Origin: Pedobacter nutrimenti
Lineage (GTDB): Bacteria > Bacteroidota > Bacteroidia > Sphingobacteriales > Sphingobacteriaceae
Length of the DNA stretch: 64,000 nucleotides
Direction: 5' to 3'
Assembly (NCBI RefSeq): GCF_003208655.1
Contig: NZ_QKLU01000001.1
Coordinates: forward strand, 310,001 to 374,000
Positions within the stretch are counted from its first letter, which is position 1. Every line of letters begins with the position of its first letter. A model generated the notes under the pieces. It ran no database searches, had not been told where the DNA came from, and saw only the letters and a list, made by a program, of their open reading frames with translations. This document shows positions 28,782 to 38,403 of this stretch, piece after piece. The position numbers and the translations under genes are program-made.

Positions 28782-29804
28782 TTAAAACAGTCTTCCTGTT
28801 TGAGCCTGGTACTGTCTTTTTAAATGTGTATAAGCTGCCTCCGTCACTTCTCTTCCTCTTGAGGTGCGCATTAAATAGCCTTCCTGGATCAGAAAGGGTT
28901 CGTAAACTTCTTCAATGGTACCCTCATCTTCTCCAACAGCGGTTGCAATGGTTTTAAGGCCAACCGGGCCACCTTTGAACTTATCGATAATGGTCAACAA
29001 AATTTTGTTATCCATTTCATCCAGGCCGTGTTCATCCACATTTAATGCCGTTAAGGCAAAGCGTGCAATTTCGGTGTCAATTTCTCCGTTCCCTTTAATT
29101 TGCGCAAAATCTCTTGTTCTTCGCAACAAAGCGTTGGCAATTCTGGGAGTGCCCCTGCTTCGGCGCGCAATTTCATATGCACCTTCATCTGTGATTGGGG
29201 TTTTTAAAATTTCTGAAGAACGCTGGACTATGGTTGTGAGTAGTTTCGCATCATAATAGGCAAGACGGGCATTGATCCCAAATCTGGCCCTTAAGGGAGC
29301 TGTAAGCAAACCTGAACGTGTGGTTGCACCAACAAGGGTAAAGGGGTTGAGGTTAATCTGTACAGAGCGGGCATTTGGCCCGCTCTCCAGCATTATGTCA
29401 ATTTTAAAGTCCTCCATAGCTGAATATAAATACTCTTCCACCAGTGGACTTAGACGATGAATTTCATCAATAAAAAGGATGTCGCCACTGTCCAGATTGG
29501 TTAGCAACCCGGCCAGATCGCCGGGTTTGTCCAAAACAGGACCAGATGTTACTTTGATCCCTGTATTCATTTCATTTGCAATGATATGGGAAAGCGTAGT
29601 TTTACCCAGGCCGGGAGGGCCGTGTAAAAGAACATGGTCCAGGGATTCCCCGCGCAACTTAGCGGCCTTTACAAAGATCTTCAGGTTTTCCATGATCTTG
29701 TCCTGACCTGTAAAATCTTCGAAAGCCTGCGGACGCAACACTTTTTCAATATCACGTTCTATGGGCGTTAGATTTTCAGAAGAAGGATCAAGATTTTCGT
29801 TCAT
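28782..29804 (-). CDS. ruvB: Holliday junction branch migration helicase RuvB
   Basis: 340 residues, AAA+ ATPase of the RuvAB complex that drives branch migration during recombinational repair. Walker [11 protein letters not shown], Walker [10 protein letters not shown], the sensor region GATTRSG, and the C-terminal winged helix ending in the arginine-rich TSRGREV segment are all present. No ruvA or ruvC is next to it, as is usual in this phylum. Confidence 0.97.
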   Translation of the reverse strand: MNENLDPSSENLTPIERDIEKVLRPQAFEDFTGQDKIMENLKIFVKAAKLRGESLDHVLLHGPPGLGKTTLSHIIANEMNTGIKVTSGPVLDKPGDLAGLLTNLDSGDILFIDEIHRLSPLVEEYLYSAMEDFKIDIMLESGPNARSVQINLNPFTLVGATTRSGLLTAPLRARFGINARLAYYDAKLLTTIVQRSSEILKTPITDEGAYEIARRSRGTPRIANALLRRTRDFAQIKGNGEIDTEIARFALTALNVDEHGLDEMDNKILLTIIDKFKGGPVGLKTIATAVGEDEGTIEEVYEPFLIQEGYLMRTSRGREVTEAAYTHLKRQYQAQTGRLF

Positions 29805-29830
29805 GTTGTAAAGATAAAATATTGTGCAGA

Positions 29831-30721
29831 CTAATTGCTGAACTTATCGGCAACTTTTGCCTCTTTTAATCCATTTGCATAGTTGTAAAAGCCTTCGCCA
29901 GATTTTACTCCTTTTTTACCTGCCATGACCATATTGACCAGAAGTGGGCAAGGGGCATATTTAGGGTTTCCAAAACCATCGTGAAGTACTTTTAATATGG
30001 CTAAACAAACATCGAGTCCAATAAAATCTGCAAGTTGTAACGGGCCCATAGGATGGGCCATACCCAATTTCATAACGGTATCTATTTCTTCTACGCCCGC
30101 AACACCTTCAAATAAGGTAAATACAGCTTCGTTAATCATTGGCATTAAAATACGGTTGGCTACAAAGCCGGGATAATCATTAACTTCAACTGGTACTTTG
30201 GCCAGTTTCTTTGAAAGTTCCATGACTGTTTGGGTCGTTTCATCACTGGTCGCATAGCCCCTGATCACCTCTACAAGCTTCATTACAGGTACCGGATTCA
30301 TAAAATGCATTCCGATCACTTTGTCTCCCCTGGTGGTTACAGAAGCAATTTGTGTAATGGAAATAGAGGAAGTATTGCTCGCCAGAATAGCTTCTGGTTT
30401 GGCAAAAGCATTTAAATCTTTGAAGATTTTTAACTTCAGTTCCAGATTTTCGGTTGCAGCTTCGACAATAAGATCCGCTGTCTCAACACCAGTTTTAACG
30501 TCGGTTGATCTGATAATATGATTAAGGGTTTGTTGCTTGTCTTCCGTGGTGAGTGTGCCTTTTGAAACCTGTCTGTCCAGGTTCTTTTCAATAGTAGCCA
30601 TTGCTCTGTCAAGGGCCTCGTCATTAATGTCTATTAACGTAACTTTATAGCCAAACTGGGCGAAAGTATGGGCAATACCATTACCCATGGTGCCAGAGCC
30701 AATTACTGAGATGTTGTTCAT
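29831..30721 (-). CDS. 3-hydroxybutyryl-CoA dehydrogenase family protein
   Basis: 296 residues. NAD-binding [15 protein letters not shown] at the N-terminus, then the [15 protein letters not shown] active-site histidine segment and the C-terminal 3HCDH dimerisation domain with [15 protein letters not shown]. It oxidises (S)-3-hydroxyacyl-CoA, most often 3-hydroxybutyryl-CoA, in short-chain fatty acid metabolism. It lies between ruvB and pdxH on the same strand with gaps of 20-30 bases, so co-transcription is possible but no functional grouping is evident. Confidence 0.93.
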   Translation of the reverse strand: MNNISVIGSGTMGNGIAHTFAQFGYKVTLIDINDEALDRAMATIEKNLDRQVSKGTLTTEDKQQTLNHIIRSTDVKTGVETADLIVEAATENLELKLKIFKDLNAFAKPEAILASNTSSISITQIASVTTRGDKVIGMHFMNPVPVMKLVEVIRGYATSDETTQTVMELSKKLAKVPVEVNDYPGFVANRILMPMINEAVFTLFEGVAGVEEIDTVMKLGMAHPMGPLQLADFIGLDVCLAILKVLHDGFGNPKYAPCPLLVNMVMAGKKGVKSGEGFYNYANGLKEAKVADKFSN

Positions 30722-30740
30722 AAAATGAATATATTGGGTT

Positions 30741-31391
30741 TTAGGGTGCTAATCTACTAATAATCCAGTTGCCGTCCACTAGTTCATAATTGATCCGGTC
30801 ATGAAGGCGGCTGGATCTGCCTTGCCAAAATTCTATCTGTGAGGGTTTTACCAGATAGCCGCCCCAGTGCTGGGGCCTTGGTATTTCTTTTCCCTGATAT
30901 GCTGCCGTGAGTTCCTTCACCTTTTCTTCCAGGGACTCCCTGTTTTGCATTTTGGTGCTTTGAGGCGAGGCTGTAGCACCGATCTGACTTCCAATTGGAC
31001 GGGAATGGAAATACTGATCTGAAACCTGGGCCGAAACTTTTGATACCGAACCATCAATCCTGACTTGTCTTTCCAGTTCAGGCCAGAAAAAAACCAGTGA
31101 TGCCTGAGGATTCTCCGCAATTTCTTTTCCTTTTACACTATCGTAATTTGTAAAGAAAACGAAGCCATGCTGATCAAATCCTTTTAAAAGAACGATTCTG
31201 GCAGAAGGTTTTCCGGAGCGGTCTGCGGTAGCCAAGGTCATCACATTAGGCTCATAAAGTTTGGCATTCATTGCATCGGCAAACCATTTCGAAAATTGGT
31301 TTATAGGGTCCTGATCTGCATCCTGCTCTGAAAGTTCAGCAGAACGATAATCCTGTCTAAGATTTTGTAATGTTTCAGTGCTTAAGTCCAT
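30741..31391 (-). CDS. pdxH: Pyridoxamine 5'-phosphate oxidase
   Basis: 216 residues, FMN enzyme that oxidises pyridoxine or pyridoxamine phosphate to PLP. It has the family segments SARIVLLKGFDQHGFVFFTNY and the C-terminal QIEFWQGRSSRLHDR signature, which binds substrate and FMN. PLP made here supports, among others, the Met-pathway PLP enzymes at the start of the window. TATTTTTG at 31396-31403 (minus strand) is a possible -7 box that would make the transcript nearly leaderless. Confidence 0.96.
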   Translation of the reverse strand: MDLSTETLQNLRQDYRSAELSEQDADQDPINQFSKWFADAMNAKLYEPNVMTLATADRSGKPSARIVLLKGFDQHGFVFFTNYDSVKGKEIAENPQASLVFFWPELERQVRIDGSVSKVSAQVSDQYFHSRPIGSQIGATASPQSTKMQNRESLEEKVKELTAAYQGKEIPRPQHWGGYLVKPSQIEFWQGRSSRLHDRINYELVDGNWIISRLAP

Positions 31392-31440
31392 ACTGCAAAA
31401 ATAGGTTTTAGTTTATTCAAAATTATCAGTATTTTTCCGA

Positions 31441-32004
31441 ATGTTAAGTCCATTAGAGCCATCTTCCGGTAAATTATTAATCTCGGAGCCATTCCTGAAC
31501 GATCCGAATTTCAGGCGCTCGGTTGTACTGATTGCTGAATATTCAGAATTGGGAACTTTAGGTTTTGTCTTGAATCATAAAAGCAATTTGTTGCTGAGTG
31601 ATTTATTACCAGACCTTGAACATGCTGATTTTCCCGTTTATTTTGGTGGACCCGTTGCTACCGATACGGTTCATTTTATACACCGGTGTTATGATAAAAT
31701 GAATGACGGGGAAGAAATTGCACCGGGCATATATTGGGGCGGAAATTTTGAGACTCTGAGTATTTTGCTTAAAAACAACAGCGTTAGTCCTGAAGAAGTA
31801 AAATTTTTTGTAGGCTACTCGGGATGGGGGGAAGATCAGCTGGCGGATGAAATACGGGAAAATACCTGGATCGTTTCTGACCAGTATCATGCAGATGTAG
31901 TCTTTTCAGACAATGAAGAAGAGGTCTGGAGAGAAGTGATTATCAATCTGGGACCGAAATATGCACATTTAAGCAATTTCCCTCAGAATCCTAATTTAAA
32001 TTAG
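31441..32004 (+). CDS. YqgE/AlgH family protein
   Basis: 187 residues matching the AlgH/UPF0301 family: an N-terminal GKLLISEPFLNDPNFRRSVVL, then LGFVLNH, VYFGGPV and a FVGYSGWGEDQLADEI segment. The family is conserved in many Gram-negative bacteria but its biochemical role is unsettled; in pseudomonads AlgH affects alginate and virulence gene expression. Single gene, convergent with purE. Confidence 0.93.
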   Translation: MLSPLEPSSGKLLISEPFLNDPNFRRSVVLIAEYSELGTLGFVLNHKSNLLLSDLLPDLEHADFPVYFGGPVATDTVHFIHRCYDKMNDGEEIAPGIYWGGNFETLSILLKNNSVSPEEVKFFVGYSGWGEDQLADEIRENTWIVSDQYHADVVFSDNEEEVWREVIINLGPKYAHLSNFPQNPNLN

Positions 32005-32012
32005 AAAACCAT

Positions 32013-32055
32013 CCGGGACCAGCTTCATTCCTGTATAGAACAAGAGAGGTCCCGG
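32013..32055. terminator. Long-loop inverted repeat between yqgE and purE
   Basis: CCGGGACC / GGTCCCGG, a perfect 8-bp stem with a 27-base loop, between two convergent genes. No T-run follows, so it may be a weak bidirectional terminator or an RNA end-stabilising hairpin. Confidence 0.45.
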
Positions 32056-32063
32056 TAGGCAAA

Positions 32064-32555
32064 TTAAAGATTTTCGAGCTCTGCTGCAGTGTCCTCTATC
32101 TTTTTCTTCAAATCATCTTTGTATTGCTGCATTTTAAGACTCAGTTCCGGGTTTGCAGTTGCAAGAATCTGAGCGGCCAGTAAACCTGCGTTTTTTGCTG
32201 CGTTCAATGCAACAGTTGCTACCGGAATTCCATTTGGCATTTGCAGAATAGATAAAATAGAATCCCATCCATCAATGGAATTAGAAGATTTTACCGGTAC
32301 GCCAATCACAGGAAGAACGGTGATTGAAGCGACCATTCCCGGAAGATGGGCTGCTCCGCCTGCACCTGCTATGATTACTTTCAAACCTCTGGAGGCAGCT
32401 TCTTTTGCATAATTGAACATTCTTTCCGGCGTTCTATGTGCAGAAACCACCGTCATTTCAAATGCAATGTCAAATTCTTTTAAGATATCGGCAGCATCCT
32501 GCATGATGTGTAAATCCGATTTGCTGCCCATTATGATACCTACCTGTATACTCAT
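32064..32555 (-). CDS. purE: N5-carboxyaminoimidazole ribonucleotide mutase
   Basis: 163 residues, class I PurE that converts N5-CAIR to CAIR in purine synthesis. The N-terminal GIIMGSKSDL phosphate loop, the SAHRTPERM histidine motif and AGAGGAAHLPGM are present. It follows purK after one base, and the two sequential enzymes form a compact operon. At the C-terminus a short charged helix (KDDLKKKIEDTAAELENL) extends the usual fold. Confidence 0.97.
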   Translation of the reverse strand: MSIQVGIIMGSKSDLHIMQDAADILKEFDIAFEMTVVSAHRTPERMFNYAKEAASRGLKVIIAGAGGAAHLPGMVASITVLPVIGVPVKSSNSIDGWDSILSILQMPNGIPVATVALNAAKNAGLLAAQILATANPELSLKMQQYKDDLKKKIEDTAAELENL

Positions 32556-32556
32556 A

Positions 32557-33696
32557 TTATGAAATTACTTTTAATGTTTGTTTGATATAGTTTGCTTTTT
32601 CAACTGCATTTTCCCTGTTCTGGTCCACGATGGTAATGTGTCCCATTTTTCTAAAGGGTTTTGTATATTTTTTGCCATAAAGGTGAACGTAAACTCCATC
32701 GATTGCCATTACTCTTTCCAGACCATGATACCTGGCAACTCCGTCGTGGCCTTTTTCACCCAAAAGATTGATCATTACAGAATTACTGATGGTTCTGGTG
32801 TCTCCCAGGGGAAGATTAAAAATAGCCCTTAAGTGCTGGTCAAACTGGGAAACATAATTCCCTTCAATGGTCTGGTGCCCGCTGTTATGCGGTCTTGGTG
32901 CAAGTTCATTAACCAATATTTCACCATTTTTTGTAATGAACATCTCTACGGCAAGTAAACCAGTAATGTTTAAAGCCGAGGCAATGTTTTTGGCAATAGT
33001 TTCTGCCCTTTCTTGTACAGCCAAAGGATAGGTGGAGGGACTGATCAGAAACTCGACCAGATTGGCTTCCGGATTAAATTCCATTTCAACCAGTGGAAAT
33101 GTTTTTACATCACCATTAGAATTTCTGGATACGATTACCGCAATTTCTTTTTCAAAGTCAATCAGCTGTTCAATCAGGCAGGGACCTTCAAAAGCTTTGT
33201 CAATGTCGTATTGATTTTCAATTCTCATTACCCCTTTGCCATCATAGCCATCCCTGCGTTGTTTTAATATATAAGGATAACTAAAACTGCTGTTGAACAT
33301 TTCATCTTTGTTGTTCACCAGTTGGAAGGGTGCTGTCGGGATATCGTTTTCTTTAAAAAACTGTTTTTGTATCCCTTTGTCCTGGATCAGACGGATCACT
33401 CTGGATTGAGGAAAAACCTGCTTACCTTCTTTTTCCAGTTGTTCCAGGGCTTCTATGTTTACCTTTTCTATTTCAATAGTAATCACATCGGCTTTTTTTC
33501 CGAAATTATATACGGTATCAAAATCTGTTATAGAACCACATTCAAAGTAGTTTGCAATATGTTTGCAGGGGGCATCGGTATCGGGATCTAAAACCAGGCT
33601 GGTTACATTATAGTTAATGGCTTCCTGTATCAACATTCTTCCAAGCTGTCCACCACCAAGTATTCCTAATTTTAAATCACTAATCTGTTTTGCCAT
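32557..33696 (-). CDS. purK: 5-(carboxyamino)imidazole ribonucleotide synthase
   Basis: 379 residues, ATP-grasp enzyme that carboxylates AIR to N5-CAIR. It begins with the dinucleotide-like loop LGILGGGQLGRM and contains KQRRDGYDGKG, the ATP-binding lysine segment, and LAPRPHNSGHQTIEG. First gene of the purK-purE operon. The promoter is shared with the divergent flavoprotein gene; TATTTTTG at 33728-33735 on the minus strand is a candidate -7 box. Confidence 0.97.
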   Translation of the reverse strand: MAKQISDLKLGILGGGQLGRMLIQEAINYNVTSLVLDPDTDAPCKHIANYFECGSITDFDTVYNFGKKADVITIEIEKVNIEALEQLEKEGKQVFPQSRVIRLIQDKGIQKQFFKENDIPTAPFQLVNNKDEMFNSSFSYPYILKQRRDGYDGKGVMRIENQYDIDKAFEGPCLIEQLIDFEKEIAVIVSRNSNGDVKTFPLVEMEFNPEANLVEFLISPSTYPLAVQERAETIAKNIASALNITGLLAVEMFITKNGEILVNELAPRPHNSGHQTIEGNYVSQFDQHLRAIFNLPLGDTRTISNSVMINLLGEKGHDGVARYHGLERVMAIDGVYVHLYGKKYTKPFRKMGHITIVDQNRENAVEKANYIKQTLKVIS

Positions 33697-33727
33697 GTCA
33701 ATATGAAAAAGTTATGCTTATTTTGCA

Positions 33728-33735
33728 CAAAAATA
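33728..33735 (-). promoter_or_regulatory. Candidate -7 element of purK-purE
   Basis: TATTTTTG on the minus strand, 32 bases upstream of the purK ATG, fits TAnnTTTG. The -33 TTTG is not obvious. Confidence 0.35.
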
Positions 33736-33752
33736 ACAATATAAACGGATTG

Positions 33753-34943
33753 ATGGATGCTGATGCTATAATTATTGGAGCCGGGGCCTGTGGTTTAATG
33801 TGCGCAGTGCAGGCAGGTTTTCTTGGTAAAAAAGTTATTTTACTTGAAAAAGCGAATCAACCAGGGGCTAAAATTCTGATTTCAGGAGGAGGCCGTTGTA
33901 ATTATACAAATTTGTATGCAACTGAGGAACAGTTTATTTCGGCAAATAAACATTTTCTTAAATCTGCTTTTACACAATGGACAGTAGAAGATACTATTGG
34001 CTTTTTTGAAACATATGGCATTACCGGTCAGGAGAAAACCTTGGGGCAGCTCTTTCCTGAAAATAAAAATGCAAAAGCTATTGTCGAGCTGTTCAGGGGG
34101 CTTTGCCAGGATATGGACCAGCAGATCAGGTGCAATGCAGAGGTTAAAGAGATTCACATTCTGGAAGAAGGTTTTACGGTCAGCTATGAAAAGGGGAGCA
34201 AAATATTCCATCTCCATGCCCCCAAGCTGGTCATTGCCACTGGTGGTTTGCCAATCCCCAAAATGGGGGCAACAGATTTTGCCCTGCGTTTTGCAAGGAT
34301 GCATGGTCTTAATATTATTGAAACAGCTCCGGCTTTAGTACCCCTTACCATTACGGGTAAAGAAGAAGAATGGTATGCCAGGCTTTCGGGTAACGCTGTA
34401 TTTTGCGAACTGAGCAATGACCGGATTTCCTTCGAAGAGAACCTTCTGTTTACCCATTGGGGTTTAAGCGGCCCGGCTGTACTTCAGATTTCTTCCTATT
34501 GGAGAAAAGGTGAAAGCATTAATGTTAACCTTTTACCCCATCAGAACATTTCAGAACTTATAGAGAAGGAAAGGGCTGGGAATGGCAAAACACTGCTGTC
34601 TTCTCTGTTTAACAGACTGTATACAAGGAAATTTACAGAAGCCCTTTCAAAATACCTGCCTGTAGATAAGCCTGTCGGGGCCCTGACCAAAATAGAAATG
34701 GAATATATTCATCAAACCATTCATTTGTTTAAAGTCAAACCGGCGGGAGACAAGGGCTACGATAAGGCAGAAGTGATGCGTGGGGGCATAGATACCAGGG
34801 AGTTATCTTCTAAAACCCTGGAATGCAAAAAAATACCTGGTCTTTATTTTGGAGGGGAATGTATAGATATAACCGGCTGGCTAGGTGGTTATAATTTTCA
34901 ATGGGCCTGGGCAAGTGCTTTTGTGATCGCCCAGGCATTGTAA
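33753..34943 (+). CDS. NAD(P)/FAD-dependent oxidoreductase, BaiN/HI0933 family
   Basis: The frame is open from 33690, but that would overlap the divergent purK start. I place the start at 33753 (MDADAIIIGAGACGL), where the Rossmann FAD loop begins, giving 396 residues. Family marks are ISGGGRCNYTN, FPENKNA, and the C-terminal GGECIDITGWLGGYNFQWAW. The family includes BaiN-type flavoproteins active in bile acid or enoyl reduction, but most members have no known substrate, so I give no specific reaction. Confidence 0.9.
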   Translation: MDADAIIIGAGACGLMCAVQAGFLGKKVILLEKANQPGAKILISGGGRCNYTNLYATEEQFISANKHFLKSAFTQWTVEDTIGFFETYGITGQEKTLGQLFPENKNAKAIVELFRGLCQDMDQQIRCNAEVKEIHILEEGFTVSYEKGSKIFHLHAPKLVIATGGLPIPKMGATDFALRFARMHGLNIIETAPALVPLTITGKEEEWYARLSGNAVFCELSNDRISFEENLLFTHWGLSGPAVLQISSYWRKGESINVNLLPHQNISELIEKERAGNGKTLLSSLFNRLYTRKFTEALSKYLPVDKPVGALTKIEMEYIHQTIHLFKVKPAGDKGYDKAEVMRGGIDTRELSSKTLECKKIPGLYFGGECIDITGWLGGYNFQWAWASAFVIAQAL

Positions 34944-34960
34944 TCTTTTTAAAAATAATT

Positions 34961-37900
34961 TTAATCACATTCAGGCACTGTATAAGTCCATGTTTCTGAG
35001 GCATCTGTAGGCATAGCATATCCAGTGCCTTTATTAAGTTCAAACCAAAGTTTTCCTCTTAATTTATCCCTGCTGCCTATTTCATTCATGGTCATGCTGT
35101 CATAAATCCTTCCATTAACCATTACGTATTTTATTTTTTCAGAATTTCTGATGTCCTCCAATGGGTTTGCATCCATCACAATGAGGTCACCAAGTTTACC
35201 CTTTTCCAGTGAGCCGATCTCTTTATCCATTCCAAGGTAAAGCGCGCCATTTACAGTTGCACATTTAATGGCCTGCATAGGCGTCATTCCTCCTTGTACC
35301 AGCATCCAAAGTTCCCAGTGGGCTCCAAGACCCTGTATCTGACCATGGGCGCCCAGGTTTACTTTTGTTCCGCCATCGGCAATTTGTTTAACTGCTTTTG
35401 CGACTTCAATATGTCCGTAATCTCCATATTCAGAGGTTGTTCTTCTTCTGGACCTTGCGTCAATAATTGACCTAGGTGTAAAGGCAAGCAGTCTTTCGTT
35501 TTCCCAAACGTTTGTCCGGTCGTACCAGTAATTTTCTCCCCACTGAGCACCATAGGCCACAATCAGGGTTGGGGTATATGCTACTCCGGTATTGTTCCAG
35601 AAAGCTTTGACATCTTTGTAAACAGGAACTACGGGTATGCTGTGTTCTATGCCCGTATGACCATCAGCAATCATATTCATATTGGTAAAGAAGGTTGAGC
35701 CTCCTTCAGGAACAACTTCCATTTTGAGTTGTCTTGCTGCCTCCAGTATCTGCTGGCGTTGTGATCTTCTGGGCTGGTTGTAAGATTTTACAGAAAAGGC
35801 ACCTACTGCTTTTAGTCTGCGCAGATTTGACAGGGCATCTTCAAGATTATTGATCACAACTTTAAAATCTCCTTCGGCACCATACAAAATTGAGCCAGTG
35901 GAATACAAACGGGGGCCAACCATTCTTCCTGCTTTTAACATTTCACTTTGGCTAAATACCATGACTGTATTACTGGAGGGATCATGGGAAGTAGTGACAC
36001 CAAAGGCAAGGTTTGTCAGATAAGCCCAGTTTTGCTGTGGGATAAGCCCATCTGGGCTGCTCGGTAAATGTGCGTGAACATCTACAATACCTGGCATTAT
36101 GGTTTTTCCATAGACATCTATCACTTTTGCACCAGGGGGGATCGTAACCTGATCCACCTTACCGATACCAATGATTTTGTTGTTTTCCAGCAGTATAGTG
36201 CCTTCATCTATCACTTGATTGTCTCCATTCATTGTTAATATTCTGGCCCCTTTTAAAGCCAGAAGCCCAGTAGGGACATCCGTTTTCAGGCTGAGCCCCA
36301 TTGGAATTCCGTCGGCAGGAATTACCTGGGCTGTATTGGTTGTGCTCTGGTTATTTTCTTCTGCAAAGGGAAAAAGAGAACTGACGTTTTTGCCATAATA
36401 TCTTTCCCCAACAGTCCAGAACAGGTTTTTACTATCATTTCCCCAATGGATATAAATTCCTCCATCACTGGGGATTTTTGTTAAAGGAATAGATTTGTTA
36501 ACCGAGGAAAGGTCCAGTTCAGTGCCTGTAGTCACCATAGGGGTAATATATACATTGAACAATTCGGTAAAGGCCATCCATTTTCCATCAGGACTTGGTG
36601 CAAATTCAGTCGCGTAAGTGGACGTATAATGTGTTCTTTCATTTGCGCCATTCAGGTCAATACTTTTATAACTTTTTTTGCCGTTGCTGTAGCTTTGAAA
36701 ATAGATGCGGCTGTCATCTGCATTGAACCTTGGTTTGATGCCGTTTTCCGAAACAAGCAGTTTATTGCCTCCATTAGAAGATATGGTAAAGATGCCCGTG
36801 TTTTTTCCATAAGAAAAACCCAGCATGCCATTTCCGCTTCCTTTTCTATATACAATTTTATCTCCTTTTGTGGAATAGACCGGTGAGAAATAGAAGCCCT
36901 TTTCGTCACTGAGGGTAATGGTCTTTCCGGACTTAAGATCAGTACGTTTTATAGCACCTTTAAACTCATCGCTCCAGGTGGTGTATACGAGGTAACGTCC
37001 ATCCGGGCTAAAGGAAGGTTCAAATTCAAAATCTATTCCACTAGTCAATCTTTCAGGTTTTCCTTCCGGTAATTCTTTTTTATACAAATAACCGGCTGCA
37101 CTGAATACAACGGTTTTTCCATCAGGGGACGTACAAAGCTGACGGATCATTTTTACCGTAAAATCTTCCGTGAAAACCTGCTGCGGAAAATGTAAAGCCT
37201 CCTGTACAGTTTGGTTGCTGGTTACTTCAAAGGGAACCTCTGCTGATTGGAGACTGGAGAGCTCCAGTTTTCTGATTTTGCCTTTGGCATAAAAAATAAG
37301 GTTTTTGGAATCTGGTGTCCAGGCAAAATTTGGATAAACACCAAATATGGCCCAGGTTTCCTGTTGATCATGAGAAAGATCATCGTATACAGGCCATTCT
37401 TCACCTGTCCTGGTATTTTGTACATACAAGACCGACTTTAATCGCACTCTTTTTACATAAGCCATAAATTTGGCATCAGGCGAAATCTGTGGCCGCACGG
37501 CGCCACCCTGTACGGCAATGAAGTCGCTCAGTTTACCGTTGCTTAAATCAAGTCTCCGGATGGCATAGATCATTCCATTGGGATCTTTGCTGTACTGAAA
37601 ATCAGGTCCGGGGCTTACATCTTCACTAAAGTAAAGAAACCTGCCGTTAGGAGAAACATTAGGCTCGCCTGCGTCTTGCTGGTCATTTTTGCGTTTGGTC
37701 AGCTGTATACCTTCCCCGCCATAAATATTGTACATCCACATTTCTCCTGCACCGAGGGAACGGGTTCCTGTGTAGTGCTTTCTTGCAATAATGTATTCAC
37801 TATTTGGCATCCAGGTGGCATTGTTTAACAAGCGAAAAGTTTCTTTGGTCACTTGCTTTTTCCCAGAACCGTCCCTGTTCATGATCCAGATGTTGTCTGC

Positions 37901-38227
37901 TCCACTTTTATCACTGGTATAAGAAATGTACTTTCCATTAGGACTGAAACGGGGTTGTACATCCCATGCAATGCCTCCACTGAGTAGTTGTGCTGTTCCA
38001 CCGTTAATGGGCATCACATAAATATCTCCCAGCAGATCAAAAACAATTTCTTTTCCATCCGGGCTTACGTCAAGATTCATCCATGTGCCTTCATCTGTTG
38101 TAATGCTAAAGGATTTGGTATTGCCTTTATACTTTTCAATGTCCCATGCAGATGGGTCAGTTTTGTCCTGGGAAAATGACTGAAAAGCGGTAAGAGATAA
38201 AAATAAAAAGGTAAAGTATTTTTTCAT
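34961..38227 (-). CDS. TolB-like beta-propeller / amidohydrolase fusion, secreted
   Basis: I take the ATG at 38227, where a clear signal peptide begins (MKKYFTFLFLSLTAFQSFSQ), not the longer frame; length is 1088 residues. About 650 residues form PD40/TolB-like propeller blades with repeated SPDGK/SPNGRY-type motifs. From about 700 an amidohydrolase domain follows with the metal motif DVHAHLPSS and LGAHGQIQGLGAHWE, ending IVMDANPLEDIRN. Such fusions occur in Bacteroidota and relatives, with unknown substrates, possibly peptides or cyclic amides in the periplasm. Confidence 0.87.
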   Translation of the reverse strand: MKKYFTFLFLSLTAFQSFSQDKTDPSAWDIEKYKGNTKSFSITTDEGTWMNLDVSPDGKEIVFDLLGDIYVMPINGGTAQLLSGGIAWDVQPRFSPNGKYISYTSDKSGADNIWIMNRDGSGKKQVTKETFRLLNNATWMPNSEYIIARKHYTGTRSLGAGEMWMYNIYGGEGIQLTKRKNDQQDAGEPNVSPNGRFLYFSEDVSPGPDFQYSKDPNGMIYAIRRLDLSNGKLSDFIAVQGGAVRPQISPDAKFMAYVKRVRLKSVLYVQNTRTGEEWPVYDDLSHDQQETWAIFGVYPNFAWTPDSKNLIFYAKGKIRKLELSSLQSAEVPFEVTSNQTVQEALHFPQQVFTEDFTVKMIRQLCTSPDGKTVVFSAAGYLYKKELPEGKPERLTSGIDFEFEPSFSPDGRYLVYTTWSDEFKGAIKRTDLKSGKTITLSDEKGFYFSPVYSTKGDKIVYRKGSGNGMLGFSYGKNTGIFTISSNGGNKLLVSENGIKPRFNADDSRIYFQSYSNGKKSYKSIDLNGANERTHYTSTYATEFAPSPDGKWMAFTELFNVYITPMVTTGTELDLSSVNKSIPLTKIPSDGGIYIHWGNDSKNLFWTVGERYYGKNVSSLFPFAEENNQSTTNTAQVIPADGIPMGLSLKTDVPTGLLALKGARILTMNGDNQVIDEGTILLENNKIIGIGKVDQVTIPPGAKVIDVYGKTIMPGIVDVHAHLPSSPDGLIPQQNWAYLTNLAFGVTTSHDPSSNTVMVFSQSEMLKAGRMVGPRLYSTGSILYGAEGDFKVVINNLEDALSNLRRLKAVGAFSVKSYNQPRRSQRQQILEAARQLKMEVVPEGGSTFFTNMNMIADGHTGIEHSIPVVPVYKDVKAFWNNTGVAYTPTLIVAYGAQWGENYWYDRTNVWENERLLAFTPRSIIDARSRRRTTSEYGDYGHIEVAKAVKQIADGGTKVNLGAHGQIQGLGAHWELWMLVQGGMTPMQAIKCATVNGALYLGMDKEIGSLEKGKLGDLIVMDANPLEDIRNSEKIKYVMVNGRIYDSMTMNEIGSRDKLRGKLWFELNKGTGYAMPTDASETWTYTVPECD

Positions 38228-38403
38228 AGTCAAAAGAAGTGTTTCTGGATCGTGTATCTTCGATGCCCAAACCCCCATGCGTTTTATTTGTTAAACCATA
38301 AGGCCGGGAAGGCGGAAGCATAATTGCAAACAAGTATTATTTTAGGATTGAGGCTGCAATTTAGTAATATCAGTTCGTTTTTATAGTTTTGAACAAACCT
38401 TTT

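Noticed and set aside
33882..34304. 140-codon frame antisense to the BaiN-like gene
   Set aside because: Shadow of a conserved flavoprotein; Cys/His-rich, no coherent domain.
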